From Linanthus parryae (lineage: Eukaryota; Streptophyta; Magnoliopsida; Ericales; Polemoniaceae), in NCBI GenBank assembly GCA_023055425.1, contig JALGPY010000008.1, forward strand, positions 18,883,359 to 18,947,358: a stretch of DNA of 64,000 nucleotides, given 5' to 3'. Each line of letters starts with the position of its first letter. Positions within the stretch are counted from its first letter, which is position 1. A model generated the notes under the pieces. It did not search any database, was not told the DNA's origin, and was given only the letters and a program-made list of their open reading frames with translations. The position numbers and the translations under genes were made by a program. Below, one piece after another: positions 27,620 to 38,767 of this stretch.

Positions 27620-28990
27620 ATGGCGTCGGCAAGGCAAAGATCATCATCATGGTCGTCATCGTCGACGAATTTGGGGTTAGAAGAAGAAGTTAAAGCCAAA
27701 CAAAGGGTATTATCGGATTCGGTATCATCATCATCAAAGGAGGAGGAGAAGAAGAAGCTGTTGTATGTGTTCGTTTGGCACAATCGGTGCCGAGAGTACG
27801 CTTATAGCCTCTATGCCCTGGGCATCCCAAGTCCCGGTGGCACTATCATCAAAACCCAAACTTTCCAACTGGCAGGCGCACCATTAATAACTGACCCCGA
27901 ACGATCTGATGTAGCTCCCCTCCTCCAGTTCCCGGAGTGGCGTCGTCGTCTTGGCATGAGATGCATTTGTCTGGATTCCAAGCTCTATTTCCTCGGAGGA
28001 GTGGTTCGTCTCGAACAACAATACCCCACAGAAGTTTATGAACCTCTCGAACACCAATACCGCACAGAAGTTTATGTTCTGGATTTGTCAAAGGAGGAGG
28101 AGATACCACCACCATTCGAGAGTGATCGGCTCTTAAAGGTACTGAAACCAGTCGCCAGTATGATTACAGGCAAAAGCGAACCAGTGGTTTCATTTGTGGC
28201 AGATGGTAAGATATTCGTGGTGTCTGGCAAGAAGAGTCCTCATAGAGGCGTCGTGTTGATGCAATTTGAGGTATTCAACCCGTCGTCCGGGGGTGAGGGT
28301 GGTGAGTGGTCTGAGGCCGAACATCAACCACCTTTCGATACAGCTCTTCATCTATCTCCCCCTTTGGTCCTCGGCCGCACGGTCTTCTTTTGTGGTCTTG
28401 GTAAGGATTTTAAGAATTTCTACTACTCCTACCACATAGACTCGGGCCTGTGGTCAGCCTATTGTCCTATGGATCGTTTCGGTTGCAGTAGTAATGAATT
28501 GGTGTCCATGTTGGGTGGTGAGGTTGTTGGGGAAACACTCTGGAAGGTTTGGTACCGCCCCGAGAGTACTCCTGAATTTCCTGTTCTTGCTGCTTTGCCG
28601 TTAGATATCAGTGAGAGGAAGAAGCCGGTCGAAAAGAAGTTTTTCAATAATGTTGTGAGGTATTTTATGCAATCTAATCCAGGTGGTGAAGACCCTCTTG
28701 AGCCATGCTCCATCCCCTACCCCAGTTATGCTCTGACACGCCTAGGGGCTTCCGCAGCAGCAACAGAAGAAGAAGATTATAGCGCCCGCCTGTGTTCCCT
28801 AGAGGTTGAATGCTATGTTGGTTTGTTTTCTACTCATCTTCGAATGAATGTCGTACTTTTTGATGTACGTTGCGGAGTAAGAGACTCGGCAAAATACCTC
28901 GCTTCTGCCCATTACTGTATCGAGGCCGGCGTGGATCGGTGTCCCCACTTAGAGCTCATCGATGCCCACCTTGTAAGTCTCTCCTCCTAG
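27620..28990 (+). CDS. Kelch-type beta-propeller protein, gene 2
   Basis: 456 codons from ATG 27620, the tandem duplicate of gene 1. The first 130 residues are identical. It has two rather than three units of the 12-residue repeat. Differences cluster just after the repeat (28101-28200). Kelch blades VSFVADGKIFVVSG and CICLDSKLYFLGG are intact and there is no F-box. As in gene 1, a GTAAGT donor at 28973 and an acceptor at 29511 would replace the last residues by HLV, with the stop at 29515-29517. Both copies look functional. Confidence 0.85.
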   Translation: MASARQRSSSWSSSSTNLGLEEEVKAKQRVLSDSVSSSSKEEEKKKLLYVFVWHNRCREYAYSLYALGIPSPGGTIIKTQTFQLAGAPLITDPERSDVAPLLQFPEWRRRLGMRCICLDSKLYFLGGVVRLEQQYPTEVYEPLEHQYRTEVYVLDLSKEEEIPPPFESDRLLKVLKPVASMITGKSEPVVSFVADGKIFVVSGKKSPHRGVVLMQFEVFNPSSGGEGGEWSEAEHQPPFDTALHLSPPLVLGRTVFFCGLGKDFKNFYYSYHIDSGLWSAYCPMDRFGCSSNELVSMLGGEVVGETLWKVWYRPESTPEFPVLAALPLDISERKKPVEKKFFNNVVRYFMQSNPGGEDPLEPCSIPYPSYALTRLGASAAATEEEDYSARLCSLEVECYVGLFSTHLRMNVVLFDVRCGVRDSAKYLASAHYCIEAGVDRCPHLELIDAHLVSLSS

Positions 28991-29839
28991 TTTAGTTGGT
29001 ATAGCTCTCTTTTCTTTTGTTGTTTGTCTGATTGATTATATATGCTTTGCTACTTTGTTTCCCAAATAAAACATTGTGCCTGATCCTTGGTATGTGTATC
29101 CTCTATGTCACGTTAGCGACAAAGAAAATGTGCAAGTGGTATAATCAAATGATAGTTACAGATCATCACTAGTTGAATTACGGATATACAAGTATGCCTG
29201 ATCCTCCTTGCGGCAACTGTTGCTCTCACGTGTCCCATCAATCAGCCCATTACAGGCAAATGGAATTTCGAGATTTGAACGAGTCAGTTGTCTATTTTGT
29301 GAACAAATTCCAACTTTTAATTCACACATGTGATCTCATTTCTAAATGTTGTCACTCGTCACAATAGCCATGCTTGAATGCCGTGGTTGTGTCCTGCAAA
29401 TAATTTTGTGTGCGCGTGTATTTTTTTATCTGTGTTTGCTTATCTCTTCCTCGTGTTTTTATCCTGTTTAACCTACCTGACGTTCTTGTAATTCATGGTA
29501 TTGATTATTAGGTCTGAAGCAGTGTTTTGTTGAGTTTGCCCAATGTCCGTGAGTTTTGAGTAAGGCTCTGACAAGTCAACATTTTCTGAAAGTCAACAAA
29601 AACATTTGCTGAGTAAGGCGAATGGAGTACGGTTTGCCATATATGTGTTGGGAAAGCTGGAGCAGCAGGAAAGCAGCAAGCATTGTGTTGCTGGGAGACG
29701 AGTGATTGTTACTGTCCACCTCCTCCTCCTCAAGTAGTAGTGGTGTTTGAACTGTGGAAACAACTTTCTTTTATTTAGTCCCTATCTTTTTATTTAGTGG
29801 CCAACTTATGCTCTTATTTATAAGAGACGACATTGGGCA
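28991..29839 (+). other. Kelch gene 2 intron and 3' exon region
   Basis: Probable intron 28973-29511, then 3' UTR exon. Compared with unit 1, a stretch of about 50 bp (TCTGACAAGTCAACATTTTC and following) is inserted near 29567-29612 between two GAGTAAGGC copies. Identity to unit 1 drops sharply between about 29110 and 29200. Confidence 0.5.
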
Positions 29840-30395
29840 AAATTATATCTCACATATATGTTTTATGCCCTCCTTCACTTTTGAAAGTCCTCACCCGTAT
29901 GTTCTATGCTTTTCGGACCCATCATCCTCATGTTTGTTTTCTCAACAGAGGAGAGGGTGTGAACTTTTAGTGAGGGAGGAGGGGTTTAGGCAAAATACTT
30001 TCAAAGTCTGGTTCTTTTGTGATAGTTCTCTGCCATCTTTTCTTTAGCCTTTTTATGAGTTGTTTCGGGCATGTCCTTCACAAGATTTGTTGGCGTACTC
30101 CAATTCTTGCAACTTACGAGACAATCATAGTCGTTTGACTCCGAATCATCCTTCATCTCATGTCTCGCCGAAAGCCCAAAACCTAGAATGCTGGTAACAA
30201 CCTGGACGAAATAGATAAAAACGAGAAGGAAAAAAACAATAGCATGCTAGAGAGAAGAAACTTTCAGAGTTGCCTTGAATGAAAGCTCAAGGTGAGAAGA
30301 TGAGCAAAAATGGGGGCTAAAGATCGCCTCAGGCCTCCGATATCAGAAAAATCCAAATCCTGGATATCATCTGGCCTATGGTGGGGAATTTCCTG
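29840..30395. other. Segment of about 555 bp present only in unit 2
   Basis: Lies between GACATTGGG and the AATNTCCTGAATG block that are adjacent in unit 1 (about 22040). No terminal repeats or protein are recognised. It is either an insertion here or a deletion in unit 1. A hAT-like end CAGGGCCGGC lies downstream at 30494, the counterpart of 22128. Confidence 0.5.
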
Positions 30396-30579
30396 AATGT
30401 CATCGTTAATATTTGAGCATTCATTGTTAATTTTGAGCATTCAGTTTCTCCTCGCCGTCCAATTACTTCCGGGTCTCAACTGGAGTAACCGGGCAGGGCC
30501 GGCCCAAACTCTAGGGTGGCCCTGAGCAAAATACATGAGGCCCTAGCAGGAAAAATAAGTATTTTTTTATAAAGAAAAA

Positions 30580-31550
30580 AACACAATGCCTTTTTCTTCT
30601 AATATTACACCATTTGGAACATCTGGGTCGCTCGGAATAATTTAAATTTTCGGGATGCGGGATTCTACACTTTCACTATAATTAATAATACATACAACTC
30701 TGCACATAACTGCACCTTGTTCCAACCTGCCCTTCCACAACAGCAACGTGTCTGTATTCACGTCCACTGGCATCCTCCCCCACCTGGTTCGATAAAACTA
30801 AACACTGACGGATCCTTTAATTCCGATACAACGACGGGGGTAGTGGAGGCCTTTTCAGAGACCACGATGGAACTTGGATTTCTGGTTTCTCAGCACGCAT
30901 TAAGTTTTCTTCGGCTTTAGAAACAGAGTGTTTTGCCTTATGGTTTGGATTATCACTAGCCCATTATAAAATTACAATCACTTAATTATTGAACTTGACT
31001 CCTCAACACTGGTTCAACTTTTACATCATGAATCACATTTTCCACACTACATTCACAATCTCTTGTTGGATTGCAGGCAAATCCTTCAGTTGCATGGGGA
31101 CTGGAAGGCCCAGCACATCTATCGCGAGGTCAATCAAGTGGTGGACCAGCTGGCCACGGAGGGCCAACTACTCTCTGAAGCCTTTATGTTTCACTGGACG
31201 GCGCCACCGGGTCTTCATCGCCTACTTATGAATGACATATTACAGCAACCAACTTCACGTATCGTTTCAACAACTGAAACACCATGATGGACGCTGCCAC
31301 TTTGGGAATATGATCCACTGTTATCTTTTACGTATCTATCTAGTCAGTCTAACCCAGGGTGTTCATATACTGGTTTCCCTGCTTTTGTCACAGACCATGA
31401 GTCTGCTAGTTAGTCACTTTTGGGATTGGCTTTGTAAAATAGAAGGGGGCCATCCTGCTGTCTGTTTTGTTCTTCATGACCTACGCGGTCTTCCACATCA
31501 CATTGTACTGTATGTAACATAATGTAATATAAGTTTGTTTGTTTCAAAAA
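30580..31550 (+). pseudogene. LINE 3' end with RNase H domain, frameshifted
   Basis: 30717-31290 encodes, over several frames, the RNase H region of a plant LINE. WHPPPPGSIKLNTDGSFNSD holds the first catalytic Asp, and later blocks are ALETE-like, LDCRQILQLHGDWKAQHIYR and EVNQVVDQLA. It ends in a short poly(A) (TTTCAAAAAAAAA, 31538-31550), as expected of a 5'-truncated LINE insertion. It is absent from unit 1 and so was inserted after the duplication. Confidence 0.7.
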
Positions 31551-31589
31551 AAAATCATTGTCTAATAACACAATGGAAGTTGTAAATAT

Positions 31590-31903
31590 TGAAGATATTG
31601 GGCTAAACTCCACTGGACTTCAGCTGCTGAGTATTGGGCCTGTCTAAATGACCCAACCTTCCTTTGAAGAAAGCCCATTATTGGAGCCCATTGTTTTAAC
31701 CCTAAAACAGCTGTAACCATTCTAGATTGTTCTTGACTCTTCCTTGTCTAACGGCTGTATTTCTTCCCGTTAGAATTCTTTGTATTTAGAGACGTCGTCT
31801 CTTAGGTTTCCGTTAAGTCAATCAATACAATGTTTCTATCTCTTCGTTTCATATTCTTCATTTCATTCATTTAATCTTTTCACAAGAATTATAATTGCTC
31901 TCA
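31590..31903 (+). repeat. 5' LTR of the Copia element
   Basis: Begins TGAAGATATTGGGC and ends ATAATTGCTCTCA. Four substitutions from the 3' LTR point to a recent insertion. Confidence 0.93.
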
Positions 31904-31944
31904 TGGTATCAGAGCCTCTCCTGTTTTGACCTCATTTTTCTTCA

Positions 31945-32877
31945 ATGGCTTCTACGCCGATCTCACCCAACCCTTTAGCTCTCTTGTCAAATATTCACAA
32001 TCTCATCACTCATAAACTCGATGGCACCAACTATGTTATGTGGAAGCATCAGCTTCAATCAATCCTCAAAACACAGTCCCTTTTCGGATTTCTCGATGGA
32101 TCTGCACCATGTCCACCGGAGTTTTTAGTCGCCGCCGACGGATCTGTCTCAGCGACAGTCAATCCTGCCTTCACCGCCAGGCAGATACAAGATCAAGCTT
32201 TGCTCACCCTCATCAACGCCACCCTCTCCTCCGAAGCTCTGTCGCATGTTATCGGGTTAGATGATTCTAGAACCGCCTGGGTTACACTTGAGTCTTGCTA
32301 CGCCTCTGTGTCTAGATCTCATATTTTACAATTGAAATCTAATCTTCAAACTCTCAACAAACGATCTGATTCTATAGATCTCTACATGCAGAAGCTTAAA
32401 AATCTTCGTGATAAACTGTTTGCCTCCAATGTCAAAATAGATGATGAAGATATGATTCTTTATGCACTAAATGGTCTACCAATTGAATGCAACTCTTTTC
32501 GTTCCTCACTTTGTATTCAATCAACACCTCTTACACTTGCTGAACTTCATGTTTTTTTAAAAGCTGAGGAACGAATGCTTGATTCACAACATGTTTCAAA
32601 TGATTCCACTACCCCTACTGCTTTTTACACTCAATCTCAAAAAAATTCTTCCTCTCGTGGTCGAGGCGGCGGTTCTGGTCAAAACCCTAGAGCCGGTGGT
32701 CGTTTTGGTGGCTATTCTAATCGTTCTGGTCAACGCGGTGGTCGTTTTGACCACAACAGGGGTCGATCTGGATATCGCAATGGTTCTGGTCCAAACCCTA
32801 GAGGTGGAGGACGAGGTTCCTCCTTCAACAATTCCTTTGGTGTATCTAAAACTGGCAAGGCACCTGTAAATTGCTAG
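31945..32877 (+). pseudogene. Copia gag (UBN2-type), ended by TAG inside the zinc knuckle
   Basis: 310 codons from ATG 31945. The UBN2/retrotran_gag-like body includes the LTHKLDGTNYVMWKHQLQSI region and is followed by a Gly/Arg-rich tail. The CCHC knuckle begins at the last Cys, but the next codon is TAG (32875-32877), after which ICGMDYHSALDC continues in the same frame. A single CAG-to-TAG change explains this. Programmed readthrough is unlikely given the other lesions. Confidence 0.8.
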
Positions 32878-34599
32878 ATTTGTGGCATGGATTATCACTC
32901 TGCACTTGATTGCTGGCATCGAATGGATTATGCCTACCAGGGTCGAACACCACCTGAACAGCTTTCTGCTATGGCTGCTACATCCCAGACTCAGCCTATC
33001 TCTCCTAACTATTGGCTTACAGACACAGGTGCATCTGCACATATGACTGGTGAACTTCGAAATCTCTCTATCTCCGAACCTTATTCTGGATCTGACAATG
33101 TGACTGTCGGTAATGGTTCATCTCACTCCATCAATAACTTTGGTACTGCTCTTCTGCCCACTCTTAATCATGTTTTTACTTTGTCTAAAACATTAAATGT
33201 ACCTGATTTAACTGCCAATTTGCTTTCTGTGCATAAACTTTGTGAAGAAAATAATGCTAGATTTATTTTTGATGCCCAATCATTCTGTATTCAGGATATT
33301 GCAACGGGCAGAGTTCTTTATCAGGGTTTGAGTAAAAATGGTCTTTACCCCATTCAGACCACTCCTCTTTCTATCAAGCCTTCACCAAAAGCGTTTCTGG
33401 GTCAAAAGGTCAAGTCAAAACTTTGGCATCATCGACTGGGACATCCCTCTAATGAAATTCTGTCTAAATGTGTTAATTGTTCTTCTAATACTTCTGTTTT
33501 ATGTCAATCTTGTATGGCTGGTAAAATTACTAGACTTCCTTATGAACAATCTTCTACTGTTATCAAGAGACCTCTTGAATTAATTCATTCTGATGTATGG
33601 GGACCTGCACCTTTGAAATCCTTTCATGGTTTTAGGTATTATGTTCTCTTTATTGATGGTTATTCTCGTTTCACCTGGCTATTTCCTCTGCATAATAAAT
33701 CTGAAGTTGCTACTACTTTTCCAAAATTCAAAAACTTTGTTGAAAAACTATTAAACTGTTCTATATCTCTTTTTAGGTCAGACGGGGGTGGTGAGTACAC
33801 ATCTTTTGTCTTTCAAAATTATTTGAACAATAATGGCATTATTCATCAACGTTCATGTCCTCATACACCACAACAAAATGGTATTTCTGAAAGAAAACAC
33901 CGTCATATTGTAGAAACAGCTTCCACTCTACTTCATAATGCTTCTTTACCTGCACATTTTTGGTATCATGCTGTTTCAACTGCAGTTTATCTAATTAATC
34001 GTATGCCTAGTTCAAATACAAGCAACAAATCTCCTTTTGAGCATCTATTTAACAAACTTCCTGATTATGATAGACTTAAAATTTTTGGTTGTGCTTGTTA
34101 TCCTTGTTTGACACCTTATACTCAATCTAAATTAGCATCAAAAACAAAACAATGTGTTTTTGTTGGATATGCAGATGGTTTTAAAGGATATCTTTGTTAT
34201 GAGAAAACTTCACAAAAATTTTACATTAGCAGGGATGTTGTATTTGATGAACATTGTTTTCCTTATGCTACTAAATCACAAAATGAACCTGTTCCTATTA
34301 CTGCTTCTACTTCTCCTACTGACTTTGATTTATTTTCAGGTACCAACAATGAATTTGTCCCTCCCCCCTCTATCCCCCCATCCTCTCCAGTGTTTCCCCG
34401 TAACACTGAGTCTGAGGACTCTGGGGTGCAGCAGCCTGCTGGGAATCAGGTCTTCTCTCCCAGAACAGATGCTACCATCACATATATTGCACCTTCTGAG
34501 ATTTCATCTCAGCAACATACCTCTCCCAGTCTAGGCTTGGTTGAACCCACAGCAAGTCCAATGATGAATTCCCCCCAGCTCCTATTATTCATCCCATGA
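32878..34599 (+). pseudogene. Copia protease and integrase region
   Basis: In frame with gag. The protease motif WLTDTGASAHMTG lies near 33013-33051, the pre-integrase LWHHRLGHPSNE near 33421, and the integrase core from HSDVWGPAPL through FRSDGGGEY and the HTPQQNGISERKH region (about 33586-33900). The frame is lost in a C run near 34570-34577, just before the expected join to reverse transcriptase. Confidence 0.8.
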
Positions 34600-34744
34600 G
34601 GACAAGGAGTAAAACTGGGATTATTAAAAAGAAATTGCCCTTCACTGGCACTGCTCATACAGGTTTTCATGTTCTCCCTTTTTCATCTCTTAGTGATCCC
34701 ACTTCCTTTAGTGAAGCTGCTAACACTCTCAGTGGCAAAATGCC

Positions 34745-36223
34745 ATGACCGAAGAGTTTAGCAGTCTCCAAAACCAAAACACTTGGACACTTGTCCCCTG
34801 TCCACCTAATGCCAACATTATTGGCAACAAATGGGTGTACCGGACCAAATTCAACCCTAATGGTTCTGTTTCACGTTATAAAGCTCGTCTAGTTGCAAAG
34901 GGGTTTCATCAAACACCTGGGCTTGATTATGAAGAGACCTTTAGCCCAGTGGCTAAGCATGCTACTGTAAGATGTATTTTAGCCCTTGCTGCTTCTTTTT
35001 CTTGGCCCCTAACTCAATTAGATGTTAAGAATGCCTTTTTACATGGTATTCTAAAAGAAAGAGTTTTTATGAAACAACCTTAGGGTTTTGTTTCCAAACA
35101 GTTTCCTCACCATGTCTGCTTATTAAAAAAATCTATTTATGGGCTAAAACAAGCCCCCCGAACATGGTTTGAAAGGTTTACAACCTACTTGATGTCTCTT
35201 GGTTTTGTTCCTTCATCTGCAGATTCATCTCTTTTTATTAGGCACTCTTGTGCCAAAATTTCAATTCTTTTGCTTTATGCCGATGACATTATCCTAACTG
35301 GAAATGATCATCTGTTTATTGGGGACCTTGTGATCAAACTCAACACTGAGTTTGAAATGACCAATCTTGGTCCTCTTACTTACTTTCTGGGTTTACAAGT
35401 CAAACGAACTTCTTCTAGAATTTTTATTCATCAGGAGAAGTATATTTCTGATATATTGCAACGATTTAACATGGTCACTTGTAAACCTTGTTCAACTCCA
35501 TTAGCAGCTGGCACTAAATATCACTTATTTGACAGCAAGCCTCTGCAAAATCCTACTGTTTTTCGTCAGCTGCTTGGAGCCCTTCAATATCTCACTTTTA
35601 GCAGGCCTGACATAGCATTTTCTGTCAATCATTTGTGTCAATATATGCATGCTCCTACTGAAAATCACTTAGGTGGTGCCAAACGTATTTTGAGGTATTT
35701 ACAGGGCACCAAAACTCATGGAATTTTATACAGAACTGGTTCTCTGCCTCTTCAAGTTTTTACCGACGCAGATTGGGCCGGTAATCCCTCTGATAGACGT
35801 AGCACCACAGGCCTTGCTGTCTTTTTGGGCCCAACCCAATTCACTGGGCTTCAAAAAAACAGCCCACAGTAGCACGTTCTTCTACTGAGGCTGAGTACCG
35901 GGCTTTAGCCACAGCAGCAGCAGACTTGTCTTGGTTTAAAACCTTATTCAAAGATCTCAGATTTCAAATCACTTCTTGTCCAATTCTTTGGACTGATAAT
36001 TTACCAGCTTTGTCCTTAGCTTATAATCCTCTTTTTTCACGCACGTACGAAACATATTGAAATTGATTATCACTACGTGCGTGAAAAAGTCTTGAATCGT
36101 GAACTAATTGTTGATTTTCTTTCAAGTGCGGAACAAACTGCGGACGTCTTCACAAAAGGCCTACATCCTACCCATTTTGAAGAACTCAAGAATAAACTCA
36201 TGGTTCAGGTCCAACCACCATGA
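34745..36223 (+). pseudogene. Copia reverse transcriptase and RNase H region, broken
   Basis: RT reads from 34745 in a shifted frame: [30 protein letters not shown], then TAG at 35081-35083 (again explained by a CAG-to-TAG change), SIYGLKQAPRTWF and LLLYADDIILTGN with the catalytic DD. RNase H shows TDADWAGNPSDRRSTTG, then a frameshift near 35850, ARSSTEAEYRALA in another frame, and a further shift near 36035 before the C-terminal ADVFTKGLHPTHFEELK. Confidence 0.8.
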
Positions 36224-36239
36224 GTTTACGGGGAGCTAT

Positions 36240-36553
36240 TGAAGATGTTGGGCTAAACTCCACTGGACTTCAGCTGCTGAGTATTGGGCCTGTCTAAATG
36301 ACCCAACCTTCCTTTGAAGAAAGCCCATTATTGGAGCCAATTGTTTTAACCCTAAAACAGCTGTAACCATTCTAGATTGTTCTTGACTCTTCCTTGTCTA
36401 ACGGCTGTATTTCTTCCCGTTAGAATTCTTTGTATTTAGAGACGTCGTCTCTTAGGTTTCCGTTAAGTCAATCAATACAATGTTTCTATCTCTTCTTTTC
36501 ATATTCTTCAGTTCATTCATTTAATCTTTTCACAAGAATTATAATTGCTCTCA
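36240..36553 (+). repeat. 3' LTR of the Copia element
   Basis: Same length as the 5' LTR with four substitutions. Directly followed by GTAAATAC, which continues the sequence seen in unit 1. Confidence 0.93.
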
Positions 36554-37129
36554 GTAAATACAACCACCAATTCAACTAGACAATCTACGGGTATATATAG
36601 TCTAGAGATAGTTTCGAGATTTTATGTGTAAAAAATGAAGATAACCGTTACGTAATTCCCTAATACCGACAATGGAAATTTCTCAAAAGATAAGATACCA
36701 GACTGTAAATTAGCACAAAAAAATTCGCACGGCCATTTATATCACAGTGACCATCAAACTGATTGAATGCCTGAATCTAAGAAATTATATTAAATAATCA
36801 TGTTCAGAATATTGAGGAGGTATATGTTGAAAGAAGACCGAGTGGATGCGATAAAATACGAATCTGTTATGTTCAAATGGTAGAATACGTTGGAAGGAGT
36901 GATTTTAGGATTTACATGAGCATGATTTTCACAAATCGCGGTAAATTATCTACTACTATATTATTTTGGCAGAAAAAGAGGCTAGATTGCATTGGTGTTA
37001 CCCAATGTTTCAATTTTGTGTGAATTTGTACCCACAATTTAAATGATGCATCGATAATGCCCATACTTTCTTTTTGTTGCAACGGTGATACTCTCCGTTA
37101 ATGTGTTAATGTATGTTACACGCAAAGGA

Positions 37130-37651
37130 ACCAAATCTTAGATCCAAAGAAACTGATGCAAAATTAAACTAATTTCCAGTGAAAATTTCAAACTTGAGGA
37201 ATCAGATCTCCAGGCAAACGAACTTAGGCCCTGCTTTCTTTGTCTACTTCAGGTGACTTTTTTACCTTTAAAAAAGGTAAAAAAGTTACTTACTTTGTTA
37301 CTACTAATTATTTTTAAAAGTTTTAATTCTAGTTTTAGAAAAAAAAAGACTGCTTACTTTGCTCCAATTTTATCTCCTAAAAAGAAGATCTTATGAATAA
37401 AAAGTAACAAAAATTGAAGTTAAAGATAACCTACTTTTTTCTCTTTTTAGTCTTAAAAAATGTAAAAAAAATTCTATAAAAAAATGAGCTAAATAAAACA
37501 TCTCCTATGACCTAAAAAAATGTTAAAAGTCACATAAAATTAGACAAAGAAAGCATAGTCTATCGTGTTTATAAAGGTAAACGTAATTGCACAATCCAAG
37601 GCCTTACCTATGAGAATAAAGCGTTTGTGGTTTGGCGGAGCACTTTCATGC
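37130..37651 (-). pseudogene. Relic of ADK exon 1 and intron 1, copy 2
   Basis: Counterpart of 22844-23387, with the same MITE inside. The exon part at about 37573-37651 has lost a few bases (GCGTTTGTGG instead of GCGTTTGTCCGG). Confidence 0.7.
37227..37560. mobile_element. MITE inside the ADK relic, copy 2
   Basis: Left end GGCCCTGCTTTCTTTGTCTA; right end in reverse complement GACTATGCTTTCTTTGTCTA. The ends match each other better than in copy 1. It is shorter than copy 1 mainly through loss of an A/T-rich stretch. Confidence 0.55.
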
Positions 37652-37906
37652 TAATTGACGATTATACCCTCGTTCATTACTCCAATTTACGGGTTTATCT
37701 TTTCCTTCGGATCTGAAACCAAACAATAAACGTAGTCCTAACTAATTACTGAGTACTATAATGCTACCGACATGGGGTAACACTTCTTCTATAAAATCAT
37801 GTACCTAAGTGCTGATTTGAAATCAGTTCCATCATACGTCTTTCTCTAGCTGCGATTGAAATTTGAACAAGTTGTATACTTACATGGAGGCAACATAATT
37901 CGAAGT

Positions 37907-38767
37907 ATGTATGACCAAGATAAAGCCGAGGAGTCTTGGGGAAGTATTTGGCGTTTCTTTACACCGCAACAAAAAACATGCAGTTTGAAGATGGATGCAT
38001 CGTCGCTGTATATCCCAAAAAGAGACGAGTCGGTCCCTTTGGGAGAAGATAGTCACTTTATCAATGTGGAGAAACAAACGGTTGGAGTTGCTGACGGCAT
38101 TGGTTCTTGGAGGAAGAACGGCATAGATGCAGGCATGTACGCTAGGGAGTTGATGTCCAATTGCGTCAACACTCTTGACGATGATCAAGGAAGAACAACG
38201 CGTGTTGATCCTAAAAAACTTCTCGAACAAGCATTCGAGAAGACAAGGGCAAAAGGGTCATCGACCGCTTGTGTGCTTACCTTGCACGGCAAGACCCTGC
38301 ACGCAGCTACGGTAGGAGACAGCGGATTTATGGTCGTACGACGTGGCAGAGTCATATATCAATCACCAGTCCAACATCATGAGTACAATTGCCCGTATCA
38401 ATTAGGCAATTCGTCGGACCATCCAGATGTTGCGCAAAAGTTGAGAGTTAAGGTGGAGGTTGGGGACGTCGTTGTGGTCGGGACAGACGGGTTGTTCGAC
38501 AACTTGTTCGCGACCGATATTGAAGGGGCCGTCAGAAAACATTATAAGAGAGGGCCTCAAACGCTAGCGAACGTCATAGCCATTCGTGCACTGCGAAAGT
38601 CTAATGAAAAGGATGCGGTCACGCCATTTTCTTTATTGTATGCACAAAAAGGTGGCCTTAAACGCAAAGGGGGCAAAAAGGACGACATCACTGTCATTGT
38701 CGCGTTTGTAGTGAAATCGGAATTTATGTACTGGCCACCTGAATCTCTTTACTGTTTGTTAATTTAA
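37907..38767 (+). CDS. PP2C-type protein phosphatase (PTC7-like), gene 2, intronless
   Basis: 286 aa from ATG 37907, duplicate of the gene at 23644. All motifs are kept: LGEDSHF, GVADGIGSW, GDSGFMVVRRG, TDGLFDNL and KKDDITVIV. Roughly fifteen residues differ from gene 1, mostly in the N-terminal third (KAEE for QPEE, CSLKMD for SSLKMN, GRTTR for GTTKH), and none touches a metal ligand. The 4-codon upstream frame (ATG 37884) is conserved. Both genes appear able to make protein. Confidence 0.85.
   Translation: MYDQDKAEESWGSIWRFFTPQQKTCSLKMDASSLYIPKRDESVPLGEDSHFINVEKQTVGVADGIGSWRKNGIDAGMYARELMSNCVNTLDDDQGRTTRVDPKKLLEQAFEKTRAKGSSTACVLTLHGKTLHAATVGDSGFMVVRRGRVIYQSPVQHHEYNCPYQLGNSSDHPDVAQKLRVKVEVGDVVVVGTDGLFDNLFATDIEGAVRKHYKRGPQTLANVIAIRALRKSNEKDAVTPFSLLYAQKGGLKRKGGKKDDITVIVAFVVKSEFMYWPPESLYCLLI

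Larger units (their letters stand above)
31589..36553 (+). mobile_element. Ty1/Copia LTR retrotransposon, defective
   Basis: LTRs of 314 bp at 31590-31903 and 36240-36553 (or one base longer with a leading T) run TG...CA and differ at only four positions. The primer site TGGTATCAGAGC (initiator Met tRNA) follows the 5' LTR at 31904-31915. A purine tract ending ACGGGGAGC precedes the 3' LTR. GTAAATA lies on both sides (31582-31588, 36554-36560); this is longer than the usual 5-bp duplication. Domain order gag, protease, integrase, RT, RNase H defines Copia. Two premature TAG codons and at least three frameshifts make it non-autonomous. It is absent from unit 1 at the matching site (about 22275). 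Confidence 0.95.

Noticed and set aside
32866..32892. Programmed stop-codon readthrough between Copia gag and pol
   Set aside because: The stop lies inside the zinc knuckle rather than at a gag-pol border, and a second identical CAG-to-TAG change plus frameshifts show general decay.
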